DNA of 64,000 nucleotides, taken from NCBI RefSeq assembly GCF_900156495.1, contig NZ_FTNT01000007.1, positions 179,705 through 243,704 on the forward strand. Direction: 5' to 3'. Position numbers and translations under genes: made by a program. Below are positions 36,117-44,426 of the stretch, one piece after another (position 1 is the stretch's first letter; the number at the start of each line of letters is the position of its first letter). The notes under the pieces are model-generated. The model saw nothing but the letters and a program-made list of their open reading frames with translations, was not told the origin of the DNA and did not search any database. This stretch comes from Williamsia sterculiae (GTDB lineage Bacteria > Actinomycetota > Actinomycetes > Mycobacteriales > Mycobacteriaceae).

Positions 36117-36791
36117 ATGTGTGGACACAGAACACCAATTCAGCTCGCGGTGACACTCGGGGGGTTCGTCTGCCTGCTCGGGATGACCCTGAGCTCGCAT
36201 CCCGCGCCCGACGGTATCGACGGAATGGTGCTGGACTGGATCGACCATCACCGTCTCGCGTGGGTGACATCGGCGATGGCCGCCTTGACGATCGCCTTCG
36301 GTCCGATCTGGGTCACCGGGTGGACAGCGCTGGCGGCTGCTGTGCTGTTCACGGTCGACCGCACCGTCGTCCGTCCCGCGACTGTGGTCCTCGGTGTGGC
36401 ACTCGCAGGGGCCGGCTGGGAGATCGCCAAGGTGACCGTGGCCAGGCCCCGACCTCCCGCAGGCCAACAGCTCTCGGCGATCGAGACCGGTCTGTCGTAC
36501 CCGTCGGGTCACGTCACCGGCACGACGGCGTTGGTGATGACCCTCGCGGTGGTCGTCACGGCGCAGGTGCGCGCACCCTGGGTGCGACGGGTGGTTATCG
36601 CGGTTGCGACGGCGGTCGCGACACTGTCCGCGATCACCCGGCTGTATCTGGGAATGCACTGGGCATCGGATGTGGTCGCCGGGATGGCGCTCGGCGTCGC
36701 CGTCGCGACGCTCGCGCCACCGGTCGTGAAAAACTCTCTGCGACAACTCGAACCGCGCCTACCCGCTGGGTTGCGCAACCGGGTGCGGTGA
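36117..36791 (+). CDS. PAP2-family membrane phosphatase
   Basis: A 224-residue protein with about five to six helices and the three PAP2/chloroperoxidase motifs: KVTVARPRPP, the PSGH of LSYPSGHVTGTT, and SAITRLYLGMHWASDVVAG with the catalytic histidine. Family members dephosphorylate lipid phosphates such as undecaprenyl pyrophosphate, phosphatidic acid or phosphatidylglycerol phosphate at the outer face of the membrane. It is divergent from the HAMP kinase, sharing a 106-bp region, so that two-component system could control it. Substrate is unassigned. Confidence 0.9.
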   Translation: MCGHRTPIQLAVTLGGFVCLLGMTLSSHPAPDGIDGMVLDWIDHHRLAWVTSAMAALTIAFGPIWVTGWTALAAAVLFTVDRTVVRPATVVLGVALAGAGWEIAKVTVARPRPPAGQQLSAIETGLSYPSGHVTGTTALVMTLAVVVTAQVRAPWVRRVVIAVATAVATLSAITRLYLGMHWASDVVAGMALGVAVATLAPPVVKNSLRQLEPRLPAGLRNRVR

Positions 36792-36978
36792 CGACCGTGT
36801 GGGCCGGACGAACTCTGTCGGTCATGATGGACGCGACCTTTGTCATGGTGGTACCGCTCGGTGTCTCGTACCACGGCGCCAGTGGACTGGTGAGGTGCCA
36901 CCGCACGATACCTCCAGCCGGATCGGCGCGACTTCTCCTCTGTGACAGCGAGATCGATGTGGCGAAAGGCTTGCCGAC
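36792..36978. other. Convergent intergenic region, nothing clear
   Basis: This 187-bp stretch between PAP2 and efeB holds one weak inverted repeat (GTGGTAC at 36848 and GTACCAC at 36868, 13-base loop). No gene is supported. Confidence 0.4.
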
Positions 36979-38262
36979 TCAATCGTCGAACAGACGCTGA
37001 CCCCACCACTCGTCGGCGGCAAGACCGGGAGGACAGGCGAACAACGCGCTGCCGTTGTGGGTGATGTATTCCATCATCGCGTCCTTGGCCGCCAGAGCAT
37101 GCTGCATCGGGACGAATTGGGCCTGGGGGTCTCGGCAGTAGGCGATGAAGAACAGTCCGGCGTCGAGATGCCCGAAACCGTCGGAACCGTCGGTGAAGTT
37201 GTACCCGCGGCGGAGCAGTCGTACGCCACCGAGGCTGTCGGGGTGGGCGAGGCGTATGTGGGCGGTCCTGGCGATCAGCGGGGTACCCGCGGAGGTGAGG
37301 CGGAAATCCGGCGTGTCGAATTCCGCGGTCGCGCCGAGCGGCGCACCCGAGCCCTTGCTGCGGCCGACGACCTGTTCCTGCTCGCTGAGCGACGCGCGGT
37401 CCCACGGCTCGATGTACATCCGGATGCGTCGGGCCACCAGATAACTGCCCCCGGTCATCCACCGGGCCGCGGTCGGGTTGTCATCGTGGTGCACCCACAC
37501 CCACCGGTCGAGCAGGTCGGACTGATCAGCTTTCACATTCGCGGTGCCGTCCTTGAAGCCGAACATGTTGCGGGGCGTTGCCTGTGCGGTGGTGGTGCTC
37601 GACGTCCGACCGAAACCGAGCTGCGACCATCGGACGCTGACCACTCCCACCCCCAACCGGGCGAGATTGCGCACGGCGTGCACCGCGACCTGCGGATCGT
37701 CGGCACAGGCCTGGATGCAGATGTCGCCGTGGCTGCGGGACGGCTCGATTGCGTCTTTCGGGAACGCGGGCAGTTCCGCCAGGCAAGCCGGCCGACGGTC
37801 ACCCAGTCCGAATCGATCCTGCTGCTGCGGTGCGTCCGCGGTCGCGCCGAACAGTCCGGGCCCGAACCCGATGGTCAAGGTCAGCGACAAGGGCGACAGA
37901 CCCAGTGCTTCACCGGTGTCCGACGGTGGTCGATATGGCCCACCGCCCACCGCTCCGCCCGCCACCGTCTCCTCGCCGCGACACATACGGTCAGCGGCCA
38001 CGGTCCACCGGCGGAGCAGATCGGTCAGCTCGGCACGCGAATCGGTGATGACGTCGAAGGCGGCGAAGTGCAACCGGTCCTGGACCGGTGTGGTGATACC
38101 CGCCTGGTGGGTGCCACGGAACCTCACGACGTCGGACGAGTGTGTGTCCGTTGCACCCATCGCGGACGACCCGGCGACGCCTGCCGCCGCCCCCGCCGCC
38201 AGACCTGCCCCCGTGGCCCCCAGCAGGGCACGCCGGGAGAATCGCGGGTGGGTGTCGGTCAC
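36979..38262 (-). CDS. efeB: Dye-decolorizing peroxidase / deferrochelatase, Tat-exported
   Basis: A 427-residue DyP-type haem peroxidase. The Tat signal is FSRRALLGATGAGLAAG with a following hydrophobic core, so it is folded with haem before export. The distal GXXDG motif is GFKDGTANV and the proximal haem histidine lies in ARTAHIRLAHP; the distal arginine is in the later region RLLRRGYNF. EfeB of the EfeUOB system acts in ferrous iron oxidation or in taking iron from haem. GTG 38262 overlaps the EfeO stop by 4 bp (GTGA), making efeU-efeO-efeB one operon. Confidence 0.93.
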   Translation of the reverse strand: MTDTHPRFSRRALLGATGAGLAAGAAAGVAGSSAMGATDTHSSDVVRFRGTHQAGITTPVQDRLHFAAFDVITDSRAELTDLLRRWTVAADRMCRGEETVAGGAVGGGPYRPPSDTGEALGLSPLSLTLTIGFGPGLFGATADAPQQQDRFGLGDRRPACLAELPAFPKDAIEPSRSHGDICIQACADDPQVAVHAVRNLARLGVGVVSVRWSQLGFGRTSSTTTAQATPRNMFGFKDGTANVKADQSDLLDRWVWVHHDDNPTAARWMTGGSYLVARRIRMYIEPWDRASLSEQEQVVGRSKGSGAPLGATAEFDTPDFRLTSAGTPLIARTAHIRLAHPDSLGGVRLLRRGYNFTDGSDGFGHLDAGLFFIAYCRDPQAQFVPMQHALAAKDAMMEYITHNGSALFACPPGLAADEWWGQRLFDD

Positions 38263-39476
38263 TTGCCCAGGACCAGCCCGGGGACCTGGCTCAACGTGGC
38301 CGACAGCGCATCGATGGCGACCGAGAGCGACTTCCGCTGCGGTGCGGTGACACGCTCGTAGGAGACGTATCCGTCGCCCGCGCGATAAGCGTTGATGTCG
38401 TCGCGAATGGCCTGGAACTGGCTGGTGATGCGGTTCATCAGGGTCTGCGACTTGGCGGCGATGATGGGTTGCAGTTCGGCGATCAGCGTCTCCGAACCGT
38501 CCACGTTGGCGGCAAAATCCCACAGATCGGTGCGTGAGTACCGATCTTCCTCACCGCCGACCTTGGTCGCGGCGATCTCGTCGATGAGCGCCTGCGGGCC
38601 CTTCACGAACGACTGTGTCTCGAAGGTGAAGTCGGGTTTGCTCACCTCGTCGCGCAACCTGGTGACGTCGGACCGTAACGTGTCGGCCGTCGTGTCGATG
38701 GCGCCCTTGTCGTCGGTGGTGCGAGCGTTGTCCAGGTCGGCCTGGGTGACGTCGTCACCCCGTTCACCGACAGACGACTGCTGCGGTGGCCACAGGAACC
38801 GTTCGATGCGATGGAATCCGGTGAACGGCTGAGCCCCGTTCTCGGTGTCATCCCACCGCATGTCGATGGCCGGGTCGAGATCCGGGAACGAGGCCGCGAC
38901 CGGTTCGATGCGCTCGTAGAAAGTGCGCGTTCTCCCGAACTGGCTGCGGGCCGCATCGAGATCCCCGGACCTGACCGCATCGGTGAAGGCCGTGGTCTGG
39001 GCGACCAGACCGTCGAGTTGTCCGCGCACGTACTGCAGATAGCGGCTCTTGGCCGCGTCGATGTCTGCCGGGACCTCGGCCCTGGCCTTCTTCTCCCCGG
39101 CCACGGTGAGTGTCTGTCGGATCCCGTCGCCGACCATGCCCGGTTTGCACGCGGTGGCGTAGGTGCCGGGGTCGGGCACCTCCACGGTGAGGGTCCCGGT
39201 GAGGCCGGGGCCGATGTTCTCCACCTCGCCGAGCACCCGGTTGTTGTTGCCGTACACGTAGAACTCGGTGACCTTGGTACCGCTGTTGGCCACCGTGAAC
39301 GTGACCGGTCCGGTTGCCGCCTCCGCCGTGGCGAGGTCGCATCCGGTGTCGGTGGATGTCACGGCGATGGTGCCGCTACCGCCCGGCTGTTTATCCGTGC
39401 AGGCGGTGGTGAGCGCGCCGGCCGCCACCAGTGCGGTGATGACTGCGATGAGTCGCTCGGGGGTACTCGATGTCAC
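38259..39476 (-). CDS. efeO: EfeO iron-binding lipoprotein (cupredoxin plus M75 domain)
   Basis: A 405-residue exported protein. The signal ends in the lipobox ALTTAC, so it is probably a lipoprotein. Residues about 38-125 are a cupredoxin domain and about 130-405 an imelysin/M75 helical bundle with the HxxE iron motif in FHRIERFLW. EfeO delivers iron to the EfeU permease. GTG 39476 has GGAAGG 7 bp upstream, and the stop overlaps efeB. Long-form EfeO with a cupredoxin domain is the ferrous-iron oxidising/binding variant of the family. Confidence 0.93.
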   Translation of the reverse strand: MTSSTPERLIAVITALVAAGALTTACTDKQPGGSGTIAVTSTDTGCDLATAEAATGPVTFTVANSGTKVTEFYVYGNNNRVLGEVENIGPGLTGTLTVEVPDPGTYATACKPGMVGDGIRQTLTVAGEKKARAEVPADIDAAKSRYLQYVRGQLDGLVAQTTAFTDAVRSGDLDAARSQFGRTRTFYERIEPVAASFPDLDPAIDMRWDDTENGAQPFTGFHRIERFLWPPQQSSVGERGDDVTQADLDNARTTDDKGAIDTTADTLRSDVTRLRDEVSKPDFTFETQSFVKGPQALIDEIAATKVGGEEDRYSRTDLWDFAANVDGSETLIAELQPIIAAKSQTLMNRITSQFQAIRDDINAYRAGDGYVSYERVTAPQRKSLSVAIDALSATLSQVPGLVLGK

Positions 39477-39504
39477 GGGTTCGCCTTCCAGGAATCCGCG
39501 CGCG

Positions 39505-40416
39505 TCAGGCGGCGGGTGTCTCGATGTGATCGGGCGTCGGCCGGGTCGCTTTCGTCGACCGCGAACGCAGGAACGAGCGGGGCAGCAGGAACAGGGTCAT
39601 CACCACCGCCAGGTAGACGACCCACGCGATCACCTGCAGCACCGTGGGGTCGGGCCGAAAATTGACGAGGCCCGCCAGAGCGGTCCCGTACCACGACGAT
39701 TGATCGAAGTGGCGCGAGATGTCGAAGGCGCGGGCGGCGATCCCGGGAAGCCAGCCGACGGTCTGTAACGCCCGCACTCCGTAGGCGAGAATGCCTGCCG
39801 CAACGATGATCAGCAGTGCCCCGGTGCAGGTGAAGAACACCGCGAAGTCGATCCTGATCGCGCCGACGTACAGGAGCACGGTGAGGGCCACTGCGACCAC
39901 CACCCCGCAGAACAGTCCGATCAACGGCCAACTGCTGCCGGAGGTGTTCTCCGCGTAACCGACCATGAGAAGCGCCGTCTCGAAACCTTCTCGCCCCACG
40001 GCCAGGAAGGACAGCAGGAACACGGCGCCGCTTCCGACCTCGATGGCCCGAGCCATCCCGGCCTTCAGGTCGCCGGAGATCGCGGACGCCGCGCGACGCA
40101 TCCAGAGCACCATCAGGGTCACGATGACGACTGCCACCAGCGAGGCGATCCCGGCGACCGCCTCGGCGGCGAGCCCGCTGATGGTCGAGGTGCCGTAGTG
40201 GATGGCGGCGAAGATGCCGAAGACCATCACCACGGCGACGGCCACGCCACCCCAGAGCCACTTCAACCCCTCGCGGCGGCCGCCTTTCACCAGAAACGCG
40301 GCCAGGATCATCACCACGATCCCGGTCTCGAGTCCCTCGCGCACCCCGATCAACCCGCTACCCACCAGTTGGGTGGCGATCGACGGCGCTGCCGCGTCCG
40401 CGAGCATCATCGCCAT
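39505..40416 (-). CDS. efeU: EfeU ferrous iron permease
   Basis: About 303 residues with seven hydrophobic helices, of the FTR1/EfeU family of high-affinity iron permeases. Both REXXE iron motifs are present: REGLE in helix 1 and REGFE in helix 4 (VGREGFETALL). The C-terminus is polar and proline-rich. The start is uncertain among ATG 40416, ATG 40410 and GTG 40422. An IdeR/DtxR-like box at 40435-40453 is 18 bp upstream, so the operon is likely repressed by iron-loaded IdeR. efeO follows after 28 bp. Confidence 0.92.
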   Translation of the reverse strand: MAMMLADAAAPSIATQLVGSGLIGVREGLETGIVVMILAAFLVKGGRREGLKWLWGGVAVAVVMVFGIFAAIHYGTSTISGLAAEAVAGIASLVAVVIVTLMVLWMRRAASAISGDLKAGMARAIEVGSGAVFLLSFLAVGREGFETALLMVGYAENTSGSSWPLIGLFCGVVVAVALTVLLYVGAIRIDFAVFFTCTGALLIIVAAGILAYGVRALQTVGWLPGIAARAFDISRHFDQSSWYGTALAGLVNFRPDPTVLQVIAWVVYLAVVMTLFLLPRSFLRSRSTKATRPTPDHIETPAA

Positions 40417-40434
40417 ACCCACCCCGATCGTCTG

Positions 40435-40453
40435 TTTGGTAAGCCTCAGCTCA
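40435..40453 (-). promoter_or_regulatory. IdeR/DtxR-like iron box upstream of efeU
   Basis: Read on the reverse strand, TGAGCTGAGGCTTACCAAA matches 14 of 19 positions of the consensus TTAGGTTAGGCTAACCTAA. It lies 18 bp upstream of the efeU ATG, where bound repressor would block transcription. Confidence 0.65.
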
Positions 40454-40599
40454 GGACGCTACAAGGGGGTTGGGGCGGTTCCAATCCGTGACTTTCAGCG
40501 CTCCTTAAGGTGGGTCGTGATACGTCTCCGGGGCGAATCGTCAAGGAGGCCTGGGGTGCCCGAGCGCGCGATCCGTGCCGGGCACTAGTGGACATTAAG

Positions 40600-40618
40600 C
40601 AAGGCTAGGCTTAACTTA
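40600..40618 (+). promoter_or_regulatory. IdeR/DtxR-like iron box upstream of the small ORF and CopD-like gene
   Basis: CAAGGCTAGGCTTAACTTA matches 13 of 19 positions of the IdeR consensus. It includes a TAACTT -10 (40612-40617) that ends 6 bp before ATG 40624, so repressor and polymerase would compete here. Confidence 0.65.
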
Positions 40619-40623
40619 CTTCC

Positions 40624-40773
40624 ATGTTGACGACCATTCAGGCCGCGGGCGCTGCGACCCTGCCGTCGTGGTGGCAGTACCTGGCCACCGGGACCTACTT
40701 CCTCTCCCTGACGACCACCATCGGATTCGTGGTCACCTACGTCCTGGTGTGCGGCCGGTCGCCACGCCCCTGA
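40624..40773 (+). CDS. 49-residue single-helix membrane protein, unknown function
   Basis: A short ORF, MLTTIQ...RSPRP, from ATG 40624 to TGA 40773. It has one membrane helix at about residues 24-43 (YFLSLTTTIGFVVTYVLVC) with a WWQYL segment before it. The stop overlaps the CopD-like gene start at 40749 by 25 bp, which suggests coupled translation. It has a leaderless-type promoter inside an IdeR-like box. I do not recognise the family. Codon use is in keeping with its neighbours, with GC-rich third positions. Confidence 0.55.
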   Translation: MLTTIQAAGAATLPSWWQYLATGTYFLSLTTTIGFVVTYVLVCGRSPRP

Positions 40774-41741
40774 CCCGCATCGTCGCGGGACGGTTACTGG
40801 GGTGGGGAGCATTGGCGCTGTTGGTCAGTGACTATCTGCAGGTGGCCGCACGTACCGCGAGGGCGGAGAAGCACCTCACGTTCGTGCAGGCGCTCAATCC
40901 GGATCGCATGGGCGCCTATCTGACCCGTTCGGCCGGTCGCGAGGCGTGGATCTCGGCCGGTGAGCTCACCGCGGTCCATGTGGCGGTCGTTCTGCTGGCC
41001 GCCGCGCTGCTCGTACCATTGCTGACCTCATGGGGTGTTGCCCGCATCGACCGGTTGGCCGGGGTCGCGCTTCCGGTGGTGCTCCTGGCGTCGCTGGTGC
41101 GGTCCACCCCCGCTGACGCGTCACAACTGTCGCGTGACGAGTTGGTGAATCGCATTCTGGCGCAGGGCCACATCATTGCCGGGACCTCGTGGGTGGGCGG
41201 ATTGTTGCTGCTCGCCGTCATCGCGCGGTCGCGTGTTCTGGACGTCGATGATCGCGCACAGCGGTGGGCGCTGATCTGGCAGCGGTTCTCGACGGTGGCC
41301 CTGGTGTCGGTCGGTGTCGTCCTCACGTCCGGACTGTGGCTGGTCTGGAAGGAGTTCGGCCACGTATCGCAGTTGTGGTCGACGACGTACGGCCGGTTCT
41401 TGTTGTTCAAGCTCCTCCTCGTCGCGCTGATGGTGGGTGCGGGAGCGTTCAACCAGATGTGGCTGCTACCCAGGACTTCACGCGGATCGGCACTGTCGCA
41501 CTTGCGCATGGTGGTTGCCGTGGAGGCGCTGTTGGGGATAGGGGTCATCGCGGTGGTTCCGTTCCTGACGGGTTCCCCACGGTCACAGGCGGGTGATAAC
41601 GGCACGGAACACACAGCCACACTGGGTATCTTGAGCCTCGGCCTGCTGATCGCGGCGGTGTTGGGGCTGTCGTTGTTCACCACCGCCCGGGCGTCCGCCG
41701 TGCTGACACGCCGTCAGGTTTCGACGTCGGTCGTGGCGTAG
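40749..41741 (+). CDS. CopD-domain membrane protein
   Basis: About 330 residues with eight or so hydrophobic helices. The C-terminal part has the copper-resistance-D pattern: ILAQGHIIAGTSWVGGLL, then TYGRFLLFKLLLVALM with conserved Lys, and the final helices. It may import or handle copper, or act with a metal redox partner in the envelope. GTG 40749 overlaps the 49-residue ORF, in a different frame, by 25 bp. The iron-box promoter upstream would place it under iron control together with the small ORF; no CopC gene is adjacent. Confidence 0.75.
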   Translation: MRPVATPLTRIVAGRLLGWGALALLVSDYLQVAARTARAEKHLTFVQALNPDRMGAYLTRSAGREAWISAGELTAVHVAVVLLAAALLVPLLTSWGVARIDRLAGVALPVVLLASLVRSTPADASQLSRDELVNRILAQGHIIAGTSWVGGLLLLAVIARSRVLDVDDRAQRWALIWQRFSTVALVSVGVVLTSGLWLVWKEFGHVSQLWSTTYGRFLLFKLLLVALMVGAGAFNQMWLLPRTSRGSALSHLRMVVAVEALLGIGVIAVVPFLTGSPRSQAGDNGTEHTATLGILSLGLLIAAVLGLSLFTTARASAVLTRRQVSTSVVA

Positions 41742-41744
41742 GAG

Positions 41745-42167
41745 CGTCAGCGACCTGGGGTTGCTCGTGGGGTGGGTGGCCGAGGGGGATGAGGTGGAGG
41801 TCGTGTTCCCGGCGGTGGCCTTCGGCGAGGTGATGACGTGTGAGCGTCGTATGGTCGCCCAGTGTGTCTCGGAATTGTTGGGCGGTGCGGGCCTGGTCGG
41901 ATTCCAACGCTAGTTGGTTGCGGTTGGCGGTGGCTCGTGCAGCGATGGTTCGGTCTTGGAACAGGACCGGGTTCGCCCGGAGTGGTCGGCTGGTGCCGCG
42001 TTGTTTCCAGCCGATGCGGCCGACCCATTCGAGTGGTCCGGTGTCGGGGGTGATGATCTCGGTGATCCACCCGTGTTCGCGGTGTCGTTGACCTGTGCGT
42101 GGTCGGCGTCGCACGCCAAGGCCAACACGGTCACATCGGTGCGGCCACCGTTTTTCCATTCGTGCAC
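41745..42167 (-). pseudogene. Frameshifted C-terminal remnant of a DUF222/13E12-type HNH endonuclease
   Basis: Read leftward from GTG 42167, the DNA encodes VHEWKNGGRTDVTVLALACD ADHAQV, the end of an HNH motif as in 13E12 repeat proteins. Near 42070 the reading frame shifts by one base, after which HGWITEIITP, GPLEWVGRIGW and NPVLFQDRTIAARA continue in the second frame. The upstream DUF222 and most of the HNH domain are missing, so it is a dead fragment. The second frame runs on past the CopD-like stop (41741), so the original end is lost. These genes are spread in many copies in Mycobacteriales genomes and behave like mobile remnants. Confidence 0.65.
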
Positions 42168-42553
42168 GTAACCTCAACACCTCACGCAGGAACCCGTTGC
42201 GCCGCAGACCGCGTTTCGCCGGTAACCCACGCTGCAACAGCTGCGTCGTCAAGGCCACTCGTCGGCCTCGAGGCGGTCAAGCGACGCCAATACCGACCGG
42301 AGGTCCGGGGGGTGAAGCCGCTCCGAACTTGGCGGTGACTGCGGGGAACGGGTGTTCGATAGTACCGTGAAAGCGGTAGTCGTACAATGATTCAGCTATG
42401 AGTGATGGCCTCTCGAACCACCGTGAACGTCATGTGGTCGGATCAGAGGGCCACCACGATGGCGAGCAAAATCGACCGCGGCGCGGGAGCGCCCCAGCGG
42501 GGTAGCGTTGCTCGTTGATGTCGCGCTGGATCATCTCGAGAAGTGGTTGGGTC
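42168..42553. other. Non-coding tract between HNH remnant and oxidoreductase
   Basis: A 386-bp stretch with no supported gene. It probably contains more decayed sequence linked to the HNH fragment (continuing upstream of 42167) and the promoter of the oxidoreductase. A 35-codon ORF from ATG 42398 to TAG 42505 has no homologue I can recognise and an acidic/arginine-mixed composition. Confidence 0.5.
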
Positions 42554-43456
42554 ATGAGAGCTGTGCAGTTTCATCGGTTCGGGACGCCCGATGTGCTCGA
42601 GGTCGTCGATCTACCGGACCCGCATCCGGGTCCGGGTGAGGTGCGGATCGCCGTACGGGCTGCGGGGATCAACGCGAGCGATTGGAAGAAGCGTCGCGGT
42701 GAGATGGATGAAGGGCTACCGCAGACCCTCGGTTACGAGGCGGCCGGGGTGGTGGACGAGCTCGGCGCGGGGGTGACCGACGCCGCGATCGGCGACCGGG
42801 TCTTCGGTTTCAGCGCAGGAGGCTGTGCTCAGGCCGAACTCGCCGTGCTGAGTGAGTACGCGCACATTCCCCCGTCACTCGGGTTCGCCGAGGCGGCGAC
42901 TGTCCCCACGTCGGCGGAAACCGCGGCCAGGGCTTTGGATCAACTGGGTGTCGGTGACGGGGCCACGGTGCTCATCACCGGCGCCTCGGGCAACATCGGC
43001 GGAGCCGCAGTGCAATTGGCGGTCGCGCGTGGCGCCCGTGTGATCGGTGCCGGCAGTCCTGCTACACACGATCAGTTGCGTGCGATGGGCTCCGAGCCCG
43101 TCACCTACGGTGACGGGATGATCGACCGCGCCCGTGCTCTCGCGCCGGACGGGGTGGACCTGGCCCTGGACATCGCGGGTAACGGCGTTCTGCCGGGACT
43201 CATCGAGCTCACCGGAAGTCCGGACAAGGTGGTCACCGTTGCCGACTTTGCCGGTGCCGCTGCGACCGGGGTGCGCTTCAGTCGAGGTGATACCGGTCGG
43301 GCACTCTACGCGCTCGGCGCGGTCGCGGATCTCGTCGCGGCGAAACGTTACGTCTTACCCGCAGTGCATTCGTTCCCGTTGTCGCACATCGCCGATGCGC
43401 ACCGGGCGGGGGAGTCCGGGTCCCTGCGCGGAAAGCTCGTCGTCGCCCCGGACTGA
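42554..43456 (+). CDS. NADP-dependent zinc-free quinone oxidoreductase-like enzyme
   Basis: A 300-residue medium-chain dehydrogenase/reductase of the zeta-crystallin/quinone oxidoreductase group. The N-terminal GroES-like domain has PGPGEVRIAVRAAGINASDW and TLGYEAAGVV; no zinc-binding cysteines are present. The Rossmann motif is LITGASGNIGGAAVQLA. Family members reduce quinones or enones with NADPH; the substrate here is unknown. ATG 42554 matches the usual N-terminus. It converges with the alpha/beta-hydrolase (11-bp gap), and no operon partner is adjacent. Confidence 0.88.
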   Translation: MRAVQFHRFGTPDVLEVVDLPDPHPGPGEVRIAVRAAGINASDWKKRRGEMDEGLPQTLGYEAAGVVDELGAGVTDAAIGDRVFGFSAGGCAQAELAVLSEYAHIPPSLGFAEAATVPTSAETAARALDQLGVGDGATVLITGASGNIGGAAVQLAVARGARVIGAGSPATHDQLRAMGSEPVTYGDGMIDRARALAPDGVDLALDIAGNGVLPGLIELTGSPDKVVTVADFAGAAATGVRFSRGDTGRALYALGAVADLVAAKRYVLPAVHSFPLSHIADAHRAGESGSLRGKLVVAPD

Positions 43457-43467
43457 CGCAGCCACCG

Positions 43468-44370
43468 TCAAGCGGACTCAATTGTCAGAGCGTCCCGGAT
43501 GGCGGCCACGCAGGGGTCGTGCGGGACGGTGGGCAGGCTGTGGTGGGTCGCGGCGGGGATGAGACACACGCGCACCCATGGCAGACGATCAGTGATCGAC
43601 GCCGACACGCGCTCGCTGTCGTGGACCTTGCTGTTCGCGGCGAGGACGGCCGTCGTGGCGTGGGGGAGTGTGGACAACTGTGCAGTGGATGGTCGTCGAG
43701 GCACCACCGGCCGTCGTCGTGGGAAGTGAGCCGGACCGACGGTCATGATGGTCCAGAGGTCGTCGTCGAACTCGACTCCGTCTGTCTCCCAGGACAAGAA
43801 TCGCTCTTGTCGACTCTCGGTGGGTCTCAACACCACGGGTAGGGATCTGACGAGATACCGCGGGTTCGTCGGTGCGAAGCACGCATTCGGATCCATGAGC
43901 ACGAGGCGGTCCACCCTGTCATCGCGGCCCACTCTGTCGTCGCGATGCAGTGCGTAGGCCACGGAGAGCATCGCCCCGTATGAGTGCGCGACCACCGACG
44001 GCGAGGACAGTCCCGCTGCGTCCAGCAGATGGTCGAACCATTCGATGACATCGTCCATGGTTCTCATGCGCACGTCGTCGGGCACCGAGCGTCCGATGTC
44101 GCCGATGAAGTCGAGGGCGAAGACTCGGTGGTCCACACCGAGGTCGCGGGCCACACCCGCCCACGCCATCGACGATGAGCCGAACCCCGGGACGAGCACC
44201 ACCGGTGGCGCGGTCTCGGGCCCGGTGGCGGTGACACGAGTCGAGCCGAACCGACCGACGACGTCGAGGGTGGTGGTGTCGGAGGGCCACGATGACAGCA
44301 GGCCGTCGTATGCGGTGAAGAAGCGCTGTCCCACGGTGGTCGTCGCGAAGGCCGCGATGTGTCCGTTCAT
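43468..44370 (-). CDS. Alpha/beta-hydrolase
   Basis: A 300-residue hydrolase. The oxyanion strand is VVLVPGFGSSSMAW, the nucleophile elbow VVAHSYGAMLSVAYAL (Ala-x-Ser-x-Gly variant) and the catalytic histidine ATHHSLP near the C-terminus. Substrate is unknown. It is divergent from the MarR gene with a 56-bp shared region carrying a repeat of GAGATAC, so MarR-type control of this gene is likely. GAGGA at 44377-44381 on the reverse strand serves ATG 44370. Confidence 0.82.
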   Translation of the reverse strand: MNGHIAAFATTTVGQRFFTAYDGLLSSWPSDTTTLDVVGRFGSTRVTATGPETAPPVVLVPGFGSSSMAWAGVARDLGVDHRVFALDFIGDIGRSVPDDVRMRTMDDVIEWFDHLLDAAGLSSPSVVAHSYGAMLSVAYALHRDDRVGRDDRVDRLVLMDPNACFAPTNPRYLVRSLPVVLRPTESRQERFLSWETDGVEFDDDLWTIMTVGPAHFPRRRPVVPRRPSTAQLSTLPHATTAVLAANSKVHDSERVSASITDRLPWVRVCLIPAATHHSLPTVPHDPCVAAIRDALTIESA

Positions 44371-44396
44371 ACGTGTCCTCAGATTGTTCGATGGTC

Positions 44397-44419
44397 GAGA
44401 TACACGATAAGTGAGATAC
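44397..44419. promoter_or_regulatory. GAGATAC direct repeat, candidate MarR operator
   Basis: GAGATAC occurs at 44397-44403 and 44413-44419, with CAC-GATAA-GTG between. The second copy overlaps GATACT (44415-44420), a -10-like element 6 bp before the MarR ATG, so autoregulation and control of the divergent hydrolase are plausible. Confidence 0.45.
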
Positions 44420-44426
44420 TGCGTTC

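Noticed and set aside
42398..42505. 35-codon ORF MSDGLSNHRERH...
   Set aside because: No ribosome site, no membrane helix, lies in the decayed HNH tract.
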